Shown piece after piece: positions 15,858 to 25,272 of a stretch of 64,000 bases of DNA. The DNA is from Streptomyces sp. JJ66. Lineage in GTDB: Bacteria; Actinomycetota; Actinomycetes; Streptomycetales; Streptomycetaceae. Position numbers and translations under genes: made by a program. Numbering within the stretch: position 1 is the stretch's first letter; every line of letters begins with the position of its first letter. The notes below the pieces were generated by a model. That model was given only the letters and a program-made list of their open reading frames with translations, was not told the origin of the DNA and did no database searches. The stretch spans positions 92,434 to 156,433 of the forward strand of contig NZ_JAEVFI010000015.1 in NCBI RefSeq assembly GCF_019303495.1. Reading direction: 5' to 3'.

Positions 15858-16952
15858 ATGTCTCGCCGCCACGCCACGATCCTGGCATCCGTGCTGCTCC
15901 TGATAGGCATGCTCAGCGCGGTGGCAGTGGTCCGCATCCCCTACTCCGAGCTGTCCCCGGGGCCCACGGTGAACACGCTCGGTGAGTATGGCGGCGAGCC
16001 GGTGCTCAGCATCGACGGCCGCGAGTCGTTCGACACCACCGGCCATCTCAACATGACGACCGTGCGCGTCACCAGCGCGGACTACCGCATGACGCTCGGT
16101 GAGGCGCTGTACGGCTGGCTGGCGGACGACGCCGCCGTCGTCCCGCACGACTCCCTCTACCCCGACGGCACGACGGCCGAGGAGGCGGAGGAGGAGAACG
16201 CCGAGGAGTTCAGCCGGTCCCAGGAGAGTGCCAAGGTGGCCGCCCTGGGCGAGCTGGACATCCCGGTGGAGACGCGCACCGTGGTGCAGGCCGTGATCAA
16301 GGACGGCCCGGCGGAGGGCACCCTGCGCGCGGGGGACGTGATCAAGACCGTGGACGGCACCCCGGTCCAGGCACCGGCGGACGTGGCCAAGCTGGTCACG
16401 GAGCACGAACCGGGCGAGCAGGTGATCTTCACCGTCGTGCCGGTCAAGACGGCGACGGCCGCGGAGGAGGCCGGGGAGGACCCGGCGGAAGGCGCCACGC
16501 GCGAGGTCACCGTCACCACGACGGCCGCCGAAGAGGACGGGCGGGCCCTCGTCGGTATCCAGGCCGGGACGGCGCACACCTTCCCCTTCGACATCGACAT
16601 CCAGCTCGCCGACGTCGGCGGTCCCAGCGCCGGGCTGATGTTCGCCCTCGGCATCGTGGACAAGCTGACCCCCGAGGACCTGACGGGCGGCACGTTCGTC
16701 GCGGGCACGGGCACGATCAACGGCCAGGGTGAGGTCGGCCCGATCGGCGGCATCACGATGAAGACGCGGGCAGCCGAGGAAGCCGGCGCACGCTACTTCC
16801 TGACGCCCGCCGCGAACTGCGCCACGGCCGCGGCCGACCGGCCGGGGAACCTGACGCTGGTCAAGGTCGGCAGCATGGACGACGCGATGGCCGCGCTCAA
16901 GGACATCCGCGAGGACACCACGGACGCCCTGCCCCGGTGCGCGGCGAACTGA
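15858..16952 (+). CDS. PDZ and Lon-like secreted/membrane serine protease (YlbL family)
   Basis: 364 residues. An N-terminal signal anchor (TILASVLLLIGMLSAVAVV) places the rest outside the membrane. Residues about 115-210 form a PDZ domain (VVQAVIKDGPAEGTLRAGDVI, IKTVDGTPVQ). Residues about 240-350 are the Lon-type (S16) proteolytic domain, with the catalytic Ser in DVGGPSAGLMFAL and the catalytic Lys in PIGGITMKTRAAEEAGA. No ATPase domain is present. An insertion rich in Glu (EEAEEENAEEFS) lies before the PDZ. It is part of the conserved DUF2342, PDZ-Lon, UPF0182 neighbourhood. Confidence 0.9.
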   Translation: MSRRHATILASVLLLIGMLSAVAVVRIPYSELSPGPTVNTLGEYGGEPVLSIDGRESFDTTGHLNMTTVRVTSADYRMTLGEALYGWLADDAAVVPHDSLYPDGTTAEEAEEENAEEFSRSQESAKVAALGELDIPVETRTVVQAVIKDGPAEGTLRAGDVIKTVDGTPVQAPADVAKLVTEHEPGEQVIFTVVPVKTATAAEEAGEDPAEGATREVTVTTTAAEEDGRALVGIQAGTAHTFPFDIDIQLADVGGPSAGLMFALGIVDKLTPEDLTGGTFVAGTGTINGQGEVGPIGGITMKTRAAEEAGARYFLTPAANCATAAADRPGNLTLVKVGSMDDAMAALKDIREDTTDALPRCAAN

Positions 16953-17095
16953 CCCTGCGGTCTCCCGGCCGGGCCGCCTGTCGTCACCCGGATTACCGCA
17001 GCTACCGGGCCCACGCCGCTGCCCGTCCCGCTGCCCGGCCAACCCGCCCGCGTCGCGTGAGCCGCGGGCGTGCGGCCCACGCGCGTCCGGGCGCG

Positions 17096-17659
17096 TCAGC
17101 CGGAGAACGTCGCGGCCAGCGCCTGGGCCAGCCCGGGCACCAGATCGGGGCCGGTGAGCACCTCGGTCGCCGCGTCCTTCTCCCGCAGCCGCAGAGCCGA
17201 CTCGCGCGCGCCGTCGCGCAGCACGCCGACCGTCATGCGCACCTCCTGCCGCTGGGGATGCCGCGCGACCCACTCGGTGAGCCGCTCGTCCGTCAGCCCC
17301 TTTGGAAGCTGGGACTCCGCGTCCGGCGGCAGCATCTGGCGCTCCAGGGTGAGCGCACAGCCCGACACCGCCTCCGGCCACGCGATCGTGCCCAGAAACT
17401 CGTCCAGCGGTACGCCGCCGGGCAGCTCGTCCTGCTCGACGGGGGTGAGGGCGGCGGGCTGCGCGTCACCGTCAGCGCCGAGACCGAGCTGCTCAGCCAG
17501 CTCCGGCTCCTCAGCCCGCAGTCGGGCGGTATCGACCAGCGCGAACAGCCGGGCCGGCTGGTCCCAGCCCAGGCCGGCGGTGTACTCGTCGATCTCCAGT
17601 ACGGCACGGGTCAGGGGAGAGGCGGCCAGGGGCGCGCCGTCAAGGGGGAGGTTGCTCAT
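17096..17659 (-). CDS. PPA1309-family protein
   Basis: 187 residues, starting MSNLPLDGAPLAASPLTRAVLEIDEYTAGLGWDQPARLFALV. The actinobacterial PPA1309 family has no known function and no catalytic motif that I can see. ATG at 17659 is preferred over 17665. It converges on the PDZ-Lon gene and is divergent from the UPF0182 gene, with a 120-base gap that holds the SigR-type promoter of the latter. Confidence 0.85.
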   Translation of the reverse strand: MSNLPLDGAPLAASPLTRAVLEIDEYTAGLGWDQPARLFALVDTARLRAEEPELAEQLGLGADGDAQPAALTPVEQDELPGGVPLDEFLGTIAWPEAVSGCALTLERQMLPPDAESQLPKGLTDERLTEWVARHPQRQEVRMTVGVLRDGARESALRLREKDAATEVLTGPDLVPGLAQALAATFSG

Positions 17660-17691
17660 CCCCATATCGTGCCTTCAACGACCCCGGAAAC

Positions 17692-17719
17692 GGGAACTGG
17701 GTAAAGCTTGGTTAAGTTG
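17692..17719 (+). promoter_or_regulatory. Candidate SigR-type promoter of UPF0182 gene
   Basis: -35 GGGAAC (17692-17697), exactly 18 bases, then GTTG (17716-17719). The spacing and -10 equal those of the sigR and mycoredoxin promoters in this window; the -35 has C for T at the last base, a common SigR variant. Predicted start of transcription is near 17726, 54 bases before the TTG start. Confidence 0.5.
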
Positions 17720-17779
17720 ACTAGGTGAGCCCTGCGGTGCGGGGCATGCTCTGTCCCTGCGATATTCGAGGTGCGCACC

Positions 17780-20686
17780 TTGGCTTTCCAGATGCCGGAA
17801 CGGGGCTCGGGAGGTCCCTCCGGGCCACGCGTCAGAGTCGGCCAGCCGTCGCGGCGCGCCAAGACGCTGTTGATCACGGCGGGCGTGCTGGCGGTTCTGG
17901 CCATGTTGTTCGTCATGTTCGCCGGGTTCTGGACCGACTGGCTCTGGTACCGCTCGGTGGGCTTCACCAACGTGTTCTCCACCCAGCTGTGGACGAAGAT
18001 CGTCTTGTTCGCCGTCTTCGGCGTGTTCATGGCGCTCGTGGTCGGGTTCAACATCTGGCTGGCGCACCGGCTGCGGCCGCCGCTGAGCGCCATGTCGATG
18101 GAGCAGCAGAGCCTGGACCGCTACCGCATGGGCATCGCCCCGTACAAGAAGTGGCTGCTGCTGGGCGTCACCGCGCTCGTCGGCCTCATCGCGGGCGCCT
18201 CGGCCTCCGGCCAGTGGCGTACCTGGCTGATGTGGGTCAACGGCACGCCGTTCGGGGAGACGGACGCGCAGTTCGGCAAGGACATCTCGTTCTTCACCTT
18301 CGACCTGCCGTTCTACCGCTTCCTGCTGAGCTTCGGCTTCGCGGCCACGGTGCTGGCGCTGATCGCCGCCGCGCTGGTGCACTACCTGTACGGCGGGCTG
18401 CGCGTGACGACGCCGGGCGCGCGCGCCACGGCGCAGGCCACCGGACACCTGTCGGTGCTGCTCGGCGTCTTCGTGGCGCTCAAGGCCGTCGCCTACTGGC
18501 TGGACCGCTACGGCCTGGCGGTGAAGTCCAGCGACATCCGCGGCCAGGAAGACTGGACGGGGCTGCGCTTCACTGACGCCAACGCCTACCTGCCGGCGAA
18601 GACGATCCTGTTCTTCATCGCGATCATCTGCGCCGTCCTGTTCTTCGCGGCCCTGTGGCGGCGCACCTGGCAGCTGCCGGTGATCGGCCTCGGCCTGCTG
18701 GTGCTGTCGGCCATCCTGATCGGCGGGCTGTACCCGGCGATCGTGGAGCGCTTCCAGGTGCAGCCGAACCAGCAGGCCAAGGAGACGCCGTACATCGAGA
18801 AGAACATAAACGCCACCCGCCAGGCGTACGGCATCGACGACGCGGAGATCACCAACTACGAGGGCGCGGGCGACGAGGAGGGCGACGACGCGGCCGAGGC
18901 CCCGAAGAAGGAGTTGCAGGCCGCGCGCGACTCGGTGAACGACGCCGCCAGCATCCGCCTGCTCGACCCGAACGTCGTCTCCCCGGCGTTCCGGCAGACG
19001 CAGCAGGTGCGCGGCTACTACACCTTCCCGGACAACCTGGACGTGGACCGCTACGCGGACGCCGACGGCGTCGAGCGGGACACCGTGATCGGTCTGCGCG
19101 AGATCAACGTCGAGGGCGTGCCCGAGCGCAACTGGATCAACGACCACTTCAAGTACACCCACGGTTTCGGCGTGGTCACCGCGCTGGGCACCGAGGTGGA
19201 CTACGAGGAGGGCGGCGGCACCCCGGTCTTCACCGAGTCCGACCTGCCGCCCAAGGGCACGCTCCCGGACTACCAGCCGCGGGTCTACTACGGCGAGGAG
19301 ACGACCCGGTACTCGATCGTGGGCGGCCCGCAGCAGGAGCTGGACTACGTCGCCAACGACGAGGAGAAGCTGTACACCTACGAGGGCGACAGCGGCGTCG
19401 CGATCTCCGGCACGGTCAACCGGGCCGCGTACGCGCTGGCCTTCGGCGAGCCGAAGATCCTCTACTCCGGCGCGATCGGCGAGGGCTCGCGCATCCTGTA
19501 CAACCGGACGCCCAAGGAGCGCGTCGAGGCGGTCGCCCCGTGGCTGACGATCGACGGTGACCCCTACCCGGCCGCCGTGGACGGCAAGATCCAGTGGATC
19601 GTGGACGCCTACACCACCTCCAACGGCTACCCGTACTCCTCGCGCACCACGCTGGGGGACACCACGCAGGACGCGCTGACCGACGGCCAGCGCGCGGTGC
19701 TCGCCCAGCAGGACCAGGTCAACTACATCCGCAACTCGGTCAAGGCCACGGTGGACGCCTACACCGGTGAGGTGAAGCTCTACCAGTGGGACACCAAGGA
19801 CCCGGTGCTGAAGACCTGGATGAAGGCGTTCCCCGGAACCGTCGAGCCGCGCGGCGAGATCAGTGACACCCTGCTGGACCACCTGCGCTACCCGCAGGAC
19901 CTGTTCAAGGTGCAGCGGGAGCTGCTGACCCGCTACCACGTCACCGACCCGGGCCAGTTCTACAGCGGCAGTGAGCGCTGGGAGGTCCCGGGGGACCCGA
20001 CGAGCGCGGAGGACGAGCCGGTTCCGCCGTACTACCTGAGCCTGAAGATGCCGGGGCAGGACGAGAAGTCCTTCTCGCTCACCACCACCTTCACGCCGAA
20101 CAACCGGCAGACACTGGGCGCGTTCATGGCGGTGGAGTCCGACGCCACGGCCGAGGACTACGGGACGATCCGCCTGCTGAACGTCCCGGCGAGCAACTCG
20201 GTCTCCGGTCCGCAACAGGTGCAGAGCCGCTTCAACTCCGACCCCAGGATCGCCGAGTCCATCAACCTGCTGGAACGCGGCGACTCCGAGGTGGAGTACG
20301 GCAACCTGCTGACGATCCCGCTGGACGGCGGCATGCTCTACGTCGAGCCGCTGTACGTCCGTGGTGCCGACACCAACTACCCGCGCATGCGCAAGGTGCT
20401 GGCGTCCTACGGCGGTGAGATCGCCTACGAGGACACGCTGCAAGACGCGCTCAACGTCGTCTTCCAGATGGAGGAGTCGCAGGACCCGCCGGCTCAGGAG
20501 CCCCCGGGCGAGGAGCCGCAGGAGCCGCCGGCCGACCAGCCGGAGGAGGACCAGCCGGAGGAGGAGCAGCCCGATCTGAAGGAGCTTGAGGATGCCCTGC
20601 GGGACGCGCAGGATGCCCTCTCCGAGCTCCAGGACGCCCTGCGCCGCGCCGAGGAGTCCCAGGCCGACGGCGGCGGAGGGGAGTGA
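17780..20686 (+). CDS. UPF0182-family large membrane protein
   Basis: 968 residues. The first ~320 residues carry about seven membrane helices (for example [54 protein letters not shown]). Then comes a large extracytoplasmic part of about 600 residues with conserved motifs ([32 protein letters not shown]). The C-terminus is Pro/Glu-rich with a coiled coil ([19 protein letters not shown]). The family is universal in actinobacteria with no settled function. The TTG at 17780 is chosen because GAGG lies 8 bases upstream, while the GTG at 17771 has no such site. Confidence 0.88.
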   Translation: MAFQMPERGSGGPSGPRVRVGQPSRRAKTLLITAGVLAVLAMLFVMFAGFWTDWLWYRSVGFTNVFSTQLWTKIVLFAVFGVFMALVVGFNIWLAHRLRPPLSAMSMEQQSLDRYRMGIAPYKKWLLLGVTALVGLIAGASASGQWRTWLMWVNGTPFGETDAQFGKDISFFTFDLPFYRFLLSFGFAATVLALIAAALVHYLYGGLRVTTPGARATAQATGHLSVLLGVFVALKAVAYWLDRYGLAVKSSDIRGQEDWTGLRFTDANAYLPAKTILFFIAIICAVLFFAALWRRTWQLPVIGLGLLVLSAILIGGLYPAIVERFQVQPNQQAKETPYIEKNINATRQAYGIDDAEITNYEGAGDEEGDDAAEAPKKELQAARDSVNDAASIRLLDPNVVSPAFRQTQQVRGYYTFPDNLDVDRYADADGVERDTVIGLREINVEGVPERNWINDHFKYTHGFGVVTALGTEVDYEEGGGTPVFTESDLPPKGTLPDYQPRVYYGEETTRYSIVGGPQQELDYVANDEEKLYTYEGDSGVAISGTVNRAAYALAFGEPKILYSGAIGEGSRILYNRTPKERVEAVAPWLTIDGDPYPAAVDGKIQWIVDAYTTSNGYPYSSRTTLGDTTQDALTDGQRAVLAQQDQVNYIRNSVKATVDAYTGEVKLYQWDTKDPVLKTWMKAFPGTVEPRGEISDTLLDHLRYPQDLFKVQRELLTRYHVTDPGQFYSGSERWEVPGDPTSAEDEPVPPYYLSLKMPGQDEKSFSLTTTFTPNNRQTLGAFMAVESDATAEDYGTIRLLNVPASNSVSGPQQVQSRFNSDPRIAESINLLERGDSEVEYGNLLTIPLDGGMLYVEPLYVRGADTNYPRMRKVLASYGGEIAYEDTLQDALNVVFQMEESQDPPAQEPPGEEPQEPPADQPEEDQPEEEQPDLKELEDALRDAQDALSELQDALRRAEESQADGGGGE

Positions 20687-20712
20687 ACCGAGCCCACCCC
20701 GCGCCGTGCTAG

Positions 20713-20808
20713 AGTGGTGCACACAACGGCGCGGGGTGGAGCAGCTCGGTAGCTCGCTGGGCTCATAACCCAGAGGTCGCAGGTTCAAATCCTGTCCCCG
20801 CTACTGAA
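20713..20808 (+). repeat. Direct repeat, copy 1, containing initiator tRNA
   Basis: A 96-base identical segment covers the tRNA gene plus 17 bases upstream (AGTGGTGCACACAACGG) and 5 bases downstream. The second copy is at 22790-22885. The two flank the Sel1-repeat gene. Confidence 0.85.
20730..20803 (+). tRNA. tRNA-fMet (anticodon CAT), initiator, copy 1
   Basis: 74 bases. The acceptor stem CGCGGGG / CCCCGCT leaves the first pair mismatched (C1 and T72), a mark of initiator tRNA. The anticodon loop CTCATAA sits on a stem with three GGG:CCC pairs (CTGGG / CCCAG), also typical of initiators. GGTTCAAATCC is the T arm. CCA is not encoded. A -10-like TAGAGT lies at 20710-20715. Confidence 0.95.
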
Positions 20809-20810
20809 GA

Positions 20811-20845
20811 CGAAGGGCCCGGAGTATTCAACTCCGGGTCCTTCG
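20811..20845 (+). terminator. Terminator of tRNA-fMet copy 1
   Basis: CGAAGGGCCCGGAGT (20811-20825) pairs with ACTCCGGGTCCTTCG (20831-20845) over 15 bases with one G-T pair and a 5-base loop. It starts 8 bases after the tRNA. Confidence 0.85.
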
Positions 20846-20976
20846 TGCTGTCTGCGCCAACTCCCCCTCGAACGAACGAGTTTGAGCACCCGCCAGGTCG
20901 GGAAGTCGATAAAACGCCGAAGAGACCTCACGGGCTGCGGTATACCAGGTGTACCCGGGTGGCAGGTGGTGCGACG

Positions 20977-22737
20977 ATGGACCTTATGGGGGAGATGACA
21001 ACCATTGACGACGCCACGTACCGGGATGCCCGAGATCGCCGTGTCCCGGGGAAAGGGCCGGAGGACGAACACAGCCAGGCCCAGGGGTGGGGGCAGGACA
21101 CCGCGGCGCTCAGCCGCCTGGGCGCCTCGCTGCTGCGCCGGGGGGACCTGGAGGGCGCCGAGCCGTACCTGCGCACCGCCGCTGCCGCCGGTGACCGGGC
21201 GGCGGCCAACAACCTGGGTGTCCTGCTGTACCAGCTCCAGCGGCCCGAAGAGGCTGCCCAGTGGTGGCGCACCGCGGCCGTGGCCGGCTCCGCCTCGGCG
21301 GCGCACGCGCTCGGCCGCCACCACCGCGAGCGCGGTGACGAGACGGCGGCGGTTTACTGGCTGCGGCAGTCCGCCGAGGCCGGGCACACCCTTGGCGCCC
21401 ACGCGCTGGCCGACCTGCTCGATCACCGCGGCGAGGCCGGGGCCGAGCAGTGGTTCCGCGCCGCGGCCGACGGCGGGCACCGGGAAGCCGCCTACCGGCT
21501 CGGCCTGCTGACGCTGCGGCGGACCGGGGACGGCACGCCCCAGGCGGCCGAGCGCTGGTTCCGGCAGGCCGCTGCCCGGGGCCACCAGAAAGCCGCGCTG
21601 CGGCTGGGTGCCCTGCTGGAGGAGCGCGGCGAGCTGCGCGAGGCCGGACGCTGGTACCTGATCGCCGCCAACGCGGGGGACGCGCGGGCCGCCTGCGCCC
21701 TGGGCTTCCTGCTGCGCGACGCCGGGAACACGGAGGCCGCCGAGCAGTGGTGGCTGCGCGCCGCCCGCGTTGGCGACGGCAACGCCGCCAACGCGCTCGG
21801 CGCGCTGCACGCCGACCGGGGTGAGCGGCAGACCGCCGAGCGCTGGTACCGGGCCGCCCTGGACGCGGGCGACATCAACGGCGCCTTCAACCTGGGCCTG
21901 CTGTGCGCCGCGCGGGACCGTACCGCGCAGGCGGAGCAGTGGTACCGCAAGGCCGCCTACGCCGGTCACACCGAGGCCGCCAACGCGCTCGCCGTTCTCC
22001 TGCTCCAGCGCGGGGACGCACAGGGGGCCGAGCCCTGGTTCTCCAAGGCCGCCGAAGGGGGCAGCGTGGACGCCGCGTTCAACCTCGGCATCCTCCACGC
22101 GGGCCGGGGCGCGCAGGCCGAGGCGCTGACCTGGTACCGCCGGGCCGCTGAGGCCGGTCACCCCGAGGCCGCGCTCCAGGTCGGCAGCGCACTGCTGCGC
22201 GAGGGCTCCGAGGAGGCCGCCGAGCGCGTCCTGCGCCGCGCGGCCGAGGGCGGCAGCGTGGAGGGGGCCTTCCGGCTGGCCTCCTGCCTGGGGCGCCACA
22301 GCGCGACCGCGCCTAAGGAGCCGGGGTCGGACGGCGAGGTATCGGAGGCCGAGCACTGGTACCTGGTCGCGGCCCGCGCCGGACACCGGCGGGCCCAGGT
22401 GCGGGCGGGCATGTGCGCGGCCGCGCGCGGTGAGGTCGTCGAGGCCGCCCGCTGGTACCGGACGGCGGCCGAGGCGGGCAGCGGCAACGGCGCTTTCAAC
22501 CTTGGCCTCCTGCTGGCCCGGGAGGGCGCCGAACCCGAGGCGGCACTGTGGTGGACGCAGGCGGCCGAGGCCGGACACGGCCGCGCCGCCCTGCACCTGG
22601 CCCTGCTCGCCTCCCGCCGCAACGAGCTGGCCGAGGCCCAGCACTGGTGTGCCCGCGCGGTGGACCTCGGTCCCGAGGCTGTGACCGAGCGCGCGTCCCG
22701 CCTGAGCGAGGCCCTGCACGCCGAGCTCACGGCGTGA
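20977..22737 (+). CDS. Sel1-repeat/TPR protein
   Basis: 586 residues, almost entirely Sel1-like repeats of about 36 residues (A..LG.L...RGD...AE.W...AA..G), roughly fifteen copies. Such solenoids bind other proteins. A loop of about 17 residues (ATAPKEPGSDGEVSE) interrupts the array near residue 450. There is no signal peptide or membrane segment, so a cytoplasmic scaffold is likely; partners are unknown. ATG at 20977 is the first start after non-coding leader; in-frame ATGs at 20986 and 20995 are alternatives. The gene is bracketed by two identical initiator tRNA genes, each with its own terminator. Confidence 0.85.
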   Translation: MDLMGEMTTIDDATYRDARDRRVPGKGPEDEHSQAQGWGQDTAALSRLGASLLRRGDLEGAEPYLRTAAAAGDRAAANNLGVLLYQLQRPEEAAQWWRTAAVAGSASAAHALGRHHRERGDETAAVYWLRQSAEAGHTLGAHALADLLDHRGEAGAEQWFRAAADGGHREAAYRLGLLTLRRTGDGTPQAAERWFRQAAARGHQKAALRLGALLEERGELREAGRWYLIAANAGDARAACALGFLLRDAGNTEAAEQWWLRAARVGDGNAANALGALHADRGERQTAERWYRAALDAGDINGAFNLGLLCAARDRTAQAEQWYRKAAYAGHTEAANALAVLLLQRGDAQGAEPWFSKAAEGGSVDAAFNLGILHAGRGAQAEALTWYRRAAEAGHPEAALQVGSALLREGSEEAAERVLRRAAEGGSVEGAFRLASCLGRHSATAPKEPGSDGEVSEAEHWYLVAARAGHRRAQVRAGMCAAARGEVVEAARWYRTAAEAGSGNGAFNLGLLLAREGAEPEAALWWTQAAEAGHGRAALHLALLASRRNELAEAQHWCARAVDLGPEAVTERASRLSEALHAELTA

Positions 22738-22762
22738 GGCCCGCCCCGCGTCGCGTAAGGAT

Positions 22763-22792
22763 TTGCGCTGGTCGGCGCGGTGCGTCTACAGT
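22763..22792 (+). promoter_or_regulatory. Promoter of tRNA-fMet copy 2
   Basis: -35-like TTGCGC (22763-22768), an 18-base spacer and -10-like TACAGT (22787-22792). The tRNA begins 15 bases further on. Copy 1 shares the -10 region but has no equally good -35. Confidence 0.6.
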
Positions 22793-22885
22793 GGTGCACA
22801 CAACGGCGCGGGGTGGAGCAGCTCGGTAGCTCGCTGGGCTCATAACCCAGAGGTCGCAGGTTCAAATCCTGTCCCCGCTACTGAA
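22790..22885 (+). repeat. Direct repeat, copy 2, containing initiator tRNA
   Basis: Identical to 20713-20808. Recombination between the copies would remove one tRNA and the whole Sel1-repeat gene. Confidence 0.85.
22807..22880 (+). tRNA. tRNA-fMet (anticodon CAT), initiator, copy 2
   Basis: Base-for-base identical to the gene at 20730-20803, with the same initiator marks (C1/T72 mismatch, three GC pairs in the anticodon stem). Confidence 0.95.
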
Positions 22886-22887
22886 AC

Positions 22888-22926
22888 CCGAAGGTCCCCG
22901 GAGTCCAAGACTCCGGGGACCTTCGG
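22888..22926 (+). terminator. Terminator of tRNA-fMet copy 2
   Basis: CCGAAGGTCCCCGGAGT (22888-22904) pairs perfectly with ACTCCGGGGACCTTCGG (22910-22926), a 17-base stem with loop CCAAG. It resembles, but is not identical to, the terminator of copy 1. Confidence 0.88.
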
Positions 22927-22997
22927 CGTCCGCGCACACCTATCGTCCGGTCCGGGAGTGCGGGCTGGGGGAACCCGGCCCGCACTCCCGGAGCTTT

Positions 22998-23423
22998 TTA
23001 CCGGCCGTCACCCTGCTGGCAGGCCGCGCACAGCCCCCGGTAGATCACCGACGCCTCCGCCACGGAGAACCCGTACCGCTCGCTCTCCGGCAGCGAGGCC
23101 AGTGGATCAGCCGTGGGCCGGACGTCCCGGATCGTGCCGCACCGCGAACACACCAGGTGCTGGTGGCTGTGGTGCGCGTTGGGGTCGTAGCGCTTGGCCC
23201 GCCCGTCCGTGCTCACCTCGATGACCTCGCCGAGGGCGACGAGTTCGCTGAGCGTGTTGTAGACGGTCGCCCTGGCGATTTCCGGCAGCCGCGCGGCCGC
23301 GCGCGCGTGCACTTCGTCGGCGGTGTAGTGCACGTGGTCACCGTCGAGGACCTCGGCGACGACGCGGCGCTGCGCGGTCAGCCGCCAGCCGCGGTCACGC
23401 AGTCGTTCCAGCAGGTCGCTCAT
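22998..23423 (-). CDS. catR: Fur/PerR-family repressor (CatR-like)
   Basis: 141 residues. The winged helix is MSDLLERLRDRGWRLTAQRRVV, with the recognition region IARATVYNTLSELV. Metal sites: a histidine cluster (NAHHSHQHLVC), then CSRCG and CAAC, the two CxxC pairs of the structural zinc site. It is divergently placed to a catalase gene with a PerR/CatR-type palindrome between, which points to a peroxide-sensing repressor of catalase. ATG at 23423 is preferred over 23432. The symbol is by context and family. Confidence 0.88.
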   Translation of the reverse strand: MSDLLERLRDRGWRLTAQRRVVAEVLDGDHVHYTADEVHARAAARLPEIARATVYNTLSELVALGEVIEVSTDGRAKRYDPNAHHSHQHLVCSRCGTIRDVRPTADPLASLPESERYGFSVAEASVIYRGLCAACQQGDGR

Positions 23424-23505
23424 TCGTTCCACCCATCGTTACCGGTAGCGCCAGCCTAACAAGCGACGCTTCCCGGCCAGATCGTGTACGGGGTTCGTTC
23501 TCATC

Positions 23506-23533
23506 TTGACTTGGACTAAGTCTAATGTAGGGT
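23506..23533 (+). promoter_or_regulatory. Catalase promoter with CatR/PerR box
   Basis: -35 TTGACT (23506-23511), a 16-base spacer, -10 TAGGGT (23528-23533). Inside the spacer is a 7-1-7 palindrome TTGGACT-A-AGTCTAA (23511-23525), the Fur/PerR box form with one mismatch. A bound repressor would block RNA polymerase, giving peroxide induction. The catR gene could share this control. Confidence 0.8.
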
Positions 23534-23580
23534 CGGCTGTGGCGACAGCCCATGGACAGGACACCCAGCAGGAGGCGAAC

Positions 23581-25047
23581 GTGACTGCTCAGCCCGAGAC
23601 GACCGGTCCGCTGACCACGGAAGCCGGTGCTCCGGTAGCGGACAACCAGAACAGCGAGACGGCGGGAGTCGGCGGTCCGGTCCTCGTTCAGGACCAGCTC
23701 CTGCTGGAGAAGCTCGCCCACTTCAACCGGGAGCGCATTCCGGAGCGCATCGTGCACGCGCGCGGCGCCGGGGCGTACGGCACGTTCACCGTCACTGCCG
23801 ACGTGACCCCCTACACCCGCGCCGCGTTCCTCTCCGAGATCGGCAAGGAGACCGAGGTCTTCCTGCGCTTCTCCACGGTGGCCGGCAACCTCGGTTCGGC
23901 CGACGCCGTGCGGGACCCGCGCGGGTTCGCGCTGAAGTTCTACACCGAGGAGGGCAACTACGACCTCGTCGGCAACAACACCCCGGTGTTCTTCATCAAG
24001 GACGCCATCAAGTTCCCCGACTTCATCCACACCCAAAAGCGCGACCCGTACACCGGCTCGCAGGAGGCCGACAACGTCTGGGACTTCTGGGGCCTGTCGC
24101 CAGAGGCCACCCACCAGGTGACCTGGCTGTTCGGTGACCGTGGCATCCCGGCGTCCTACCGCCACATGGACGGTTTCGGCTCGCACACCTTCCAGTGGAA
24201 CAACGAGGACGGCGAGGTCTTCTGGGTCAAGTACCACTTCAAGACCGACCAGGGCGTCAAATGCCTGACCCAGGACGAGGCCGACAGCCTGGCGGGCCAG
24301 GACCCCGACAGCCACCAGCGTGACTTGCGCGAGTCCATCGAGCGCGGCGACTTCCCGACGTGGACGGTGTACGTCCAGATCATGCCGGCGGCCGAGGCGG
24401 CGAACTACCGCTTCAACCCGTTCGACCTCACCAAGGTGTGGCCGCACGCGGACTACCCGCGTATCGAGATCGGCAAGCTGGAACTCAACCGCAACCCGGA
24501 GAACATCTTCGCCGAGGTCGAGCAATCGATCTTCTCCCCGCACCACTTCGTGCCGGGGATCGGCCCCTCCCCGGACAAGATGCTCCAGGGCCGCCTCTTC
24601 GGCTACGGCGACGCACACCGCTACCGCGTCGGCATCAACGCCGACCACCTGCCGGTGAACCAGCCGAAGGCGGGCCAGGCACGCACCCACGGCCGCGACG
24701 GCGTGATGTACGACGGCCGCCACGGGCGGGCGAAGAACTACGAGCCGAACAGTTTCGGCGGTCCGGCCGAGACCGGCCGCCCGCTGTGGCAGCCGCTGCC
24801 GGTTTCCGGCCCCACCGGTGACCACGAGACGCCCCGGCACGCCGAGGACGACGACTTCGTCCAGGCGGGCAACCTCTACCGCCTGATGTCGGAGGAGGAG
24901 AAGGAGCGCCTGATCGCCAACCTGTCCGGGTTCATCGCCAAGGTCTCGCGGGACGACATCGCCCAGCGCGCGATCGAGAACTTCCGCAAGGCGGACGCGG
25001 ACTACGGCAAGCGCCTGGAGGCCGCCGTCCAGGCTCTGCGCGGCTGA
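23581..25047 (+). CDS. katA: Monofunctional haem catalase
   Basis: 488 residues, the usual length of small-subunit catalases, which turn H2O2 into water and oxygen. Seen: the active-site histidine stretch ([14 protein letters not shown]), the distal Ser/Asn region ([33 protein letters not shown]) and the haem-tyrosine motif [14 protein letters not shown]. There is no signal peptide. GTG at 23581 follows GGAGGCGAAC. Regulation by the divergent CatR is strongly indicated by the box in the promoter. A strong terminator lies at 25161-25200. Confidence 0.95.
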   Translation: MTAQPETTGPLTTEAGAPVADNQNSETAGVGGPVLVQDQLLLEKLAHFNRERIPERIVHARGAGAYGTFTVTADVTPYTRAAFLSEIGKETEVFLRFSTVAGNLGSADAVRDPRGFALKFYTEEGNYDLVGNNTPVFFIKDAIKFPDFIHTQKRDPYTGSQEADNVWDFWGLSPEATHQVTWLFGDRGIPASYRHMDGFGSHTFQWNNEDGEVFWVKYHFKTDQGVKCLTQDEADSLAGQDPDSHQRDLRESIERGDFPTWTVYVQIMPAAEAANYRFNPFDLTKVWPHADYPRIEIGKLELNRNPENIFAEVEQSIFSPHHFVPGIGPSPDKMLQGRLFGYGDAHRYRVGINADHLPVNQPKAGQARTHGRDGVMYDGRHGRAKNYEPNSFGGPAETGRPLWQPLPVSGPTGDHETPRHAEDDDFVQAGNLYRLMSEEEKERLIANLSGFIAKVSRDDIAQRAIENFRKADADYGKRLEAAVQALRG

Positions 25048-25160
25048 CGGCCGCCCCGCTCTTCCCGGGGAGGGCGGGCCACCTGGAAAAGCTGCGGTGG
25101 GCGGTTCATCCGCCGCGGTCAAGGCCCTGCGCGGCCGATGACCGCCCGCCGCGACGGACC

Positions 25161-25200
25161 CCGCAGGGGCCGGACGCCGACAGGGCTCCGGCCCCTGCGG
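25161..25200 (+). terminator. Catalase terminator
   Basis: CCGCAGGGGCCGGA (25161-25174) pairs with TCCGGCCCCTGCGG (25187-25200), a perfect 14-base stem with a 12-base loop. Confidence 0.75.
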
Positions 25201-25272
25201 CGCGTTCGGCGCCGGGCACCCGGCGCGGGGGCGCGCCGGGCCACGCCCCCGCTACCGAACTCTTGCTCAGTG

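Noticed and set aside
17675-20788. Open minus-strand frame of over 1000 codons across the UPF0182 gene and a tRNA
   Set aside because: It runs through a tRNA gene and is antisense to UPF0182, with no domain match.
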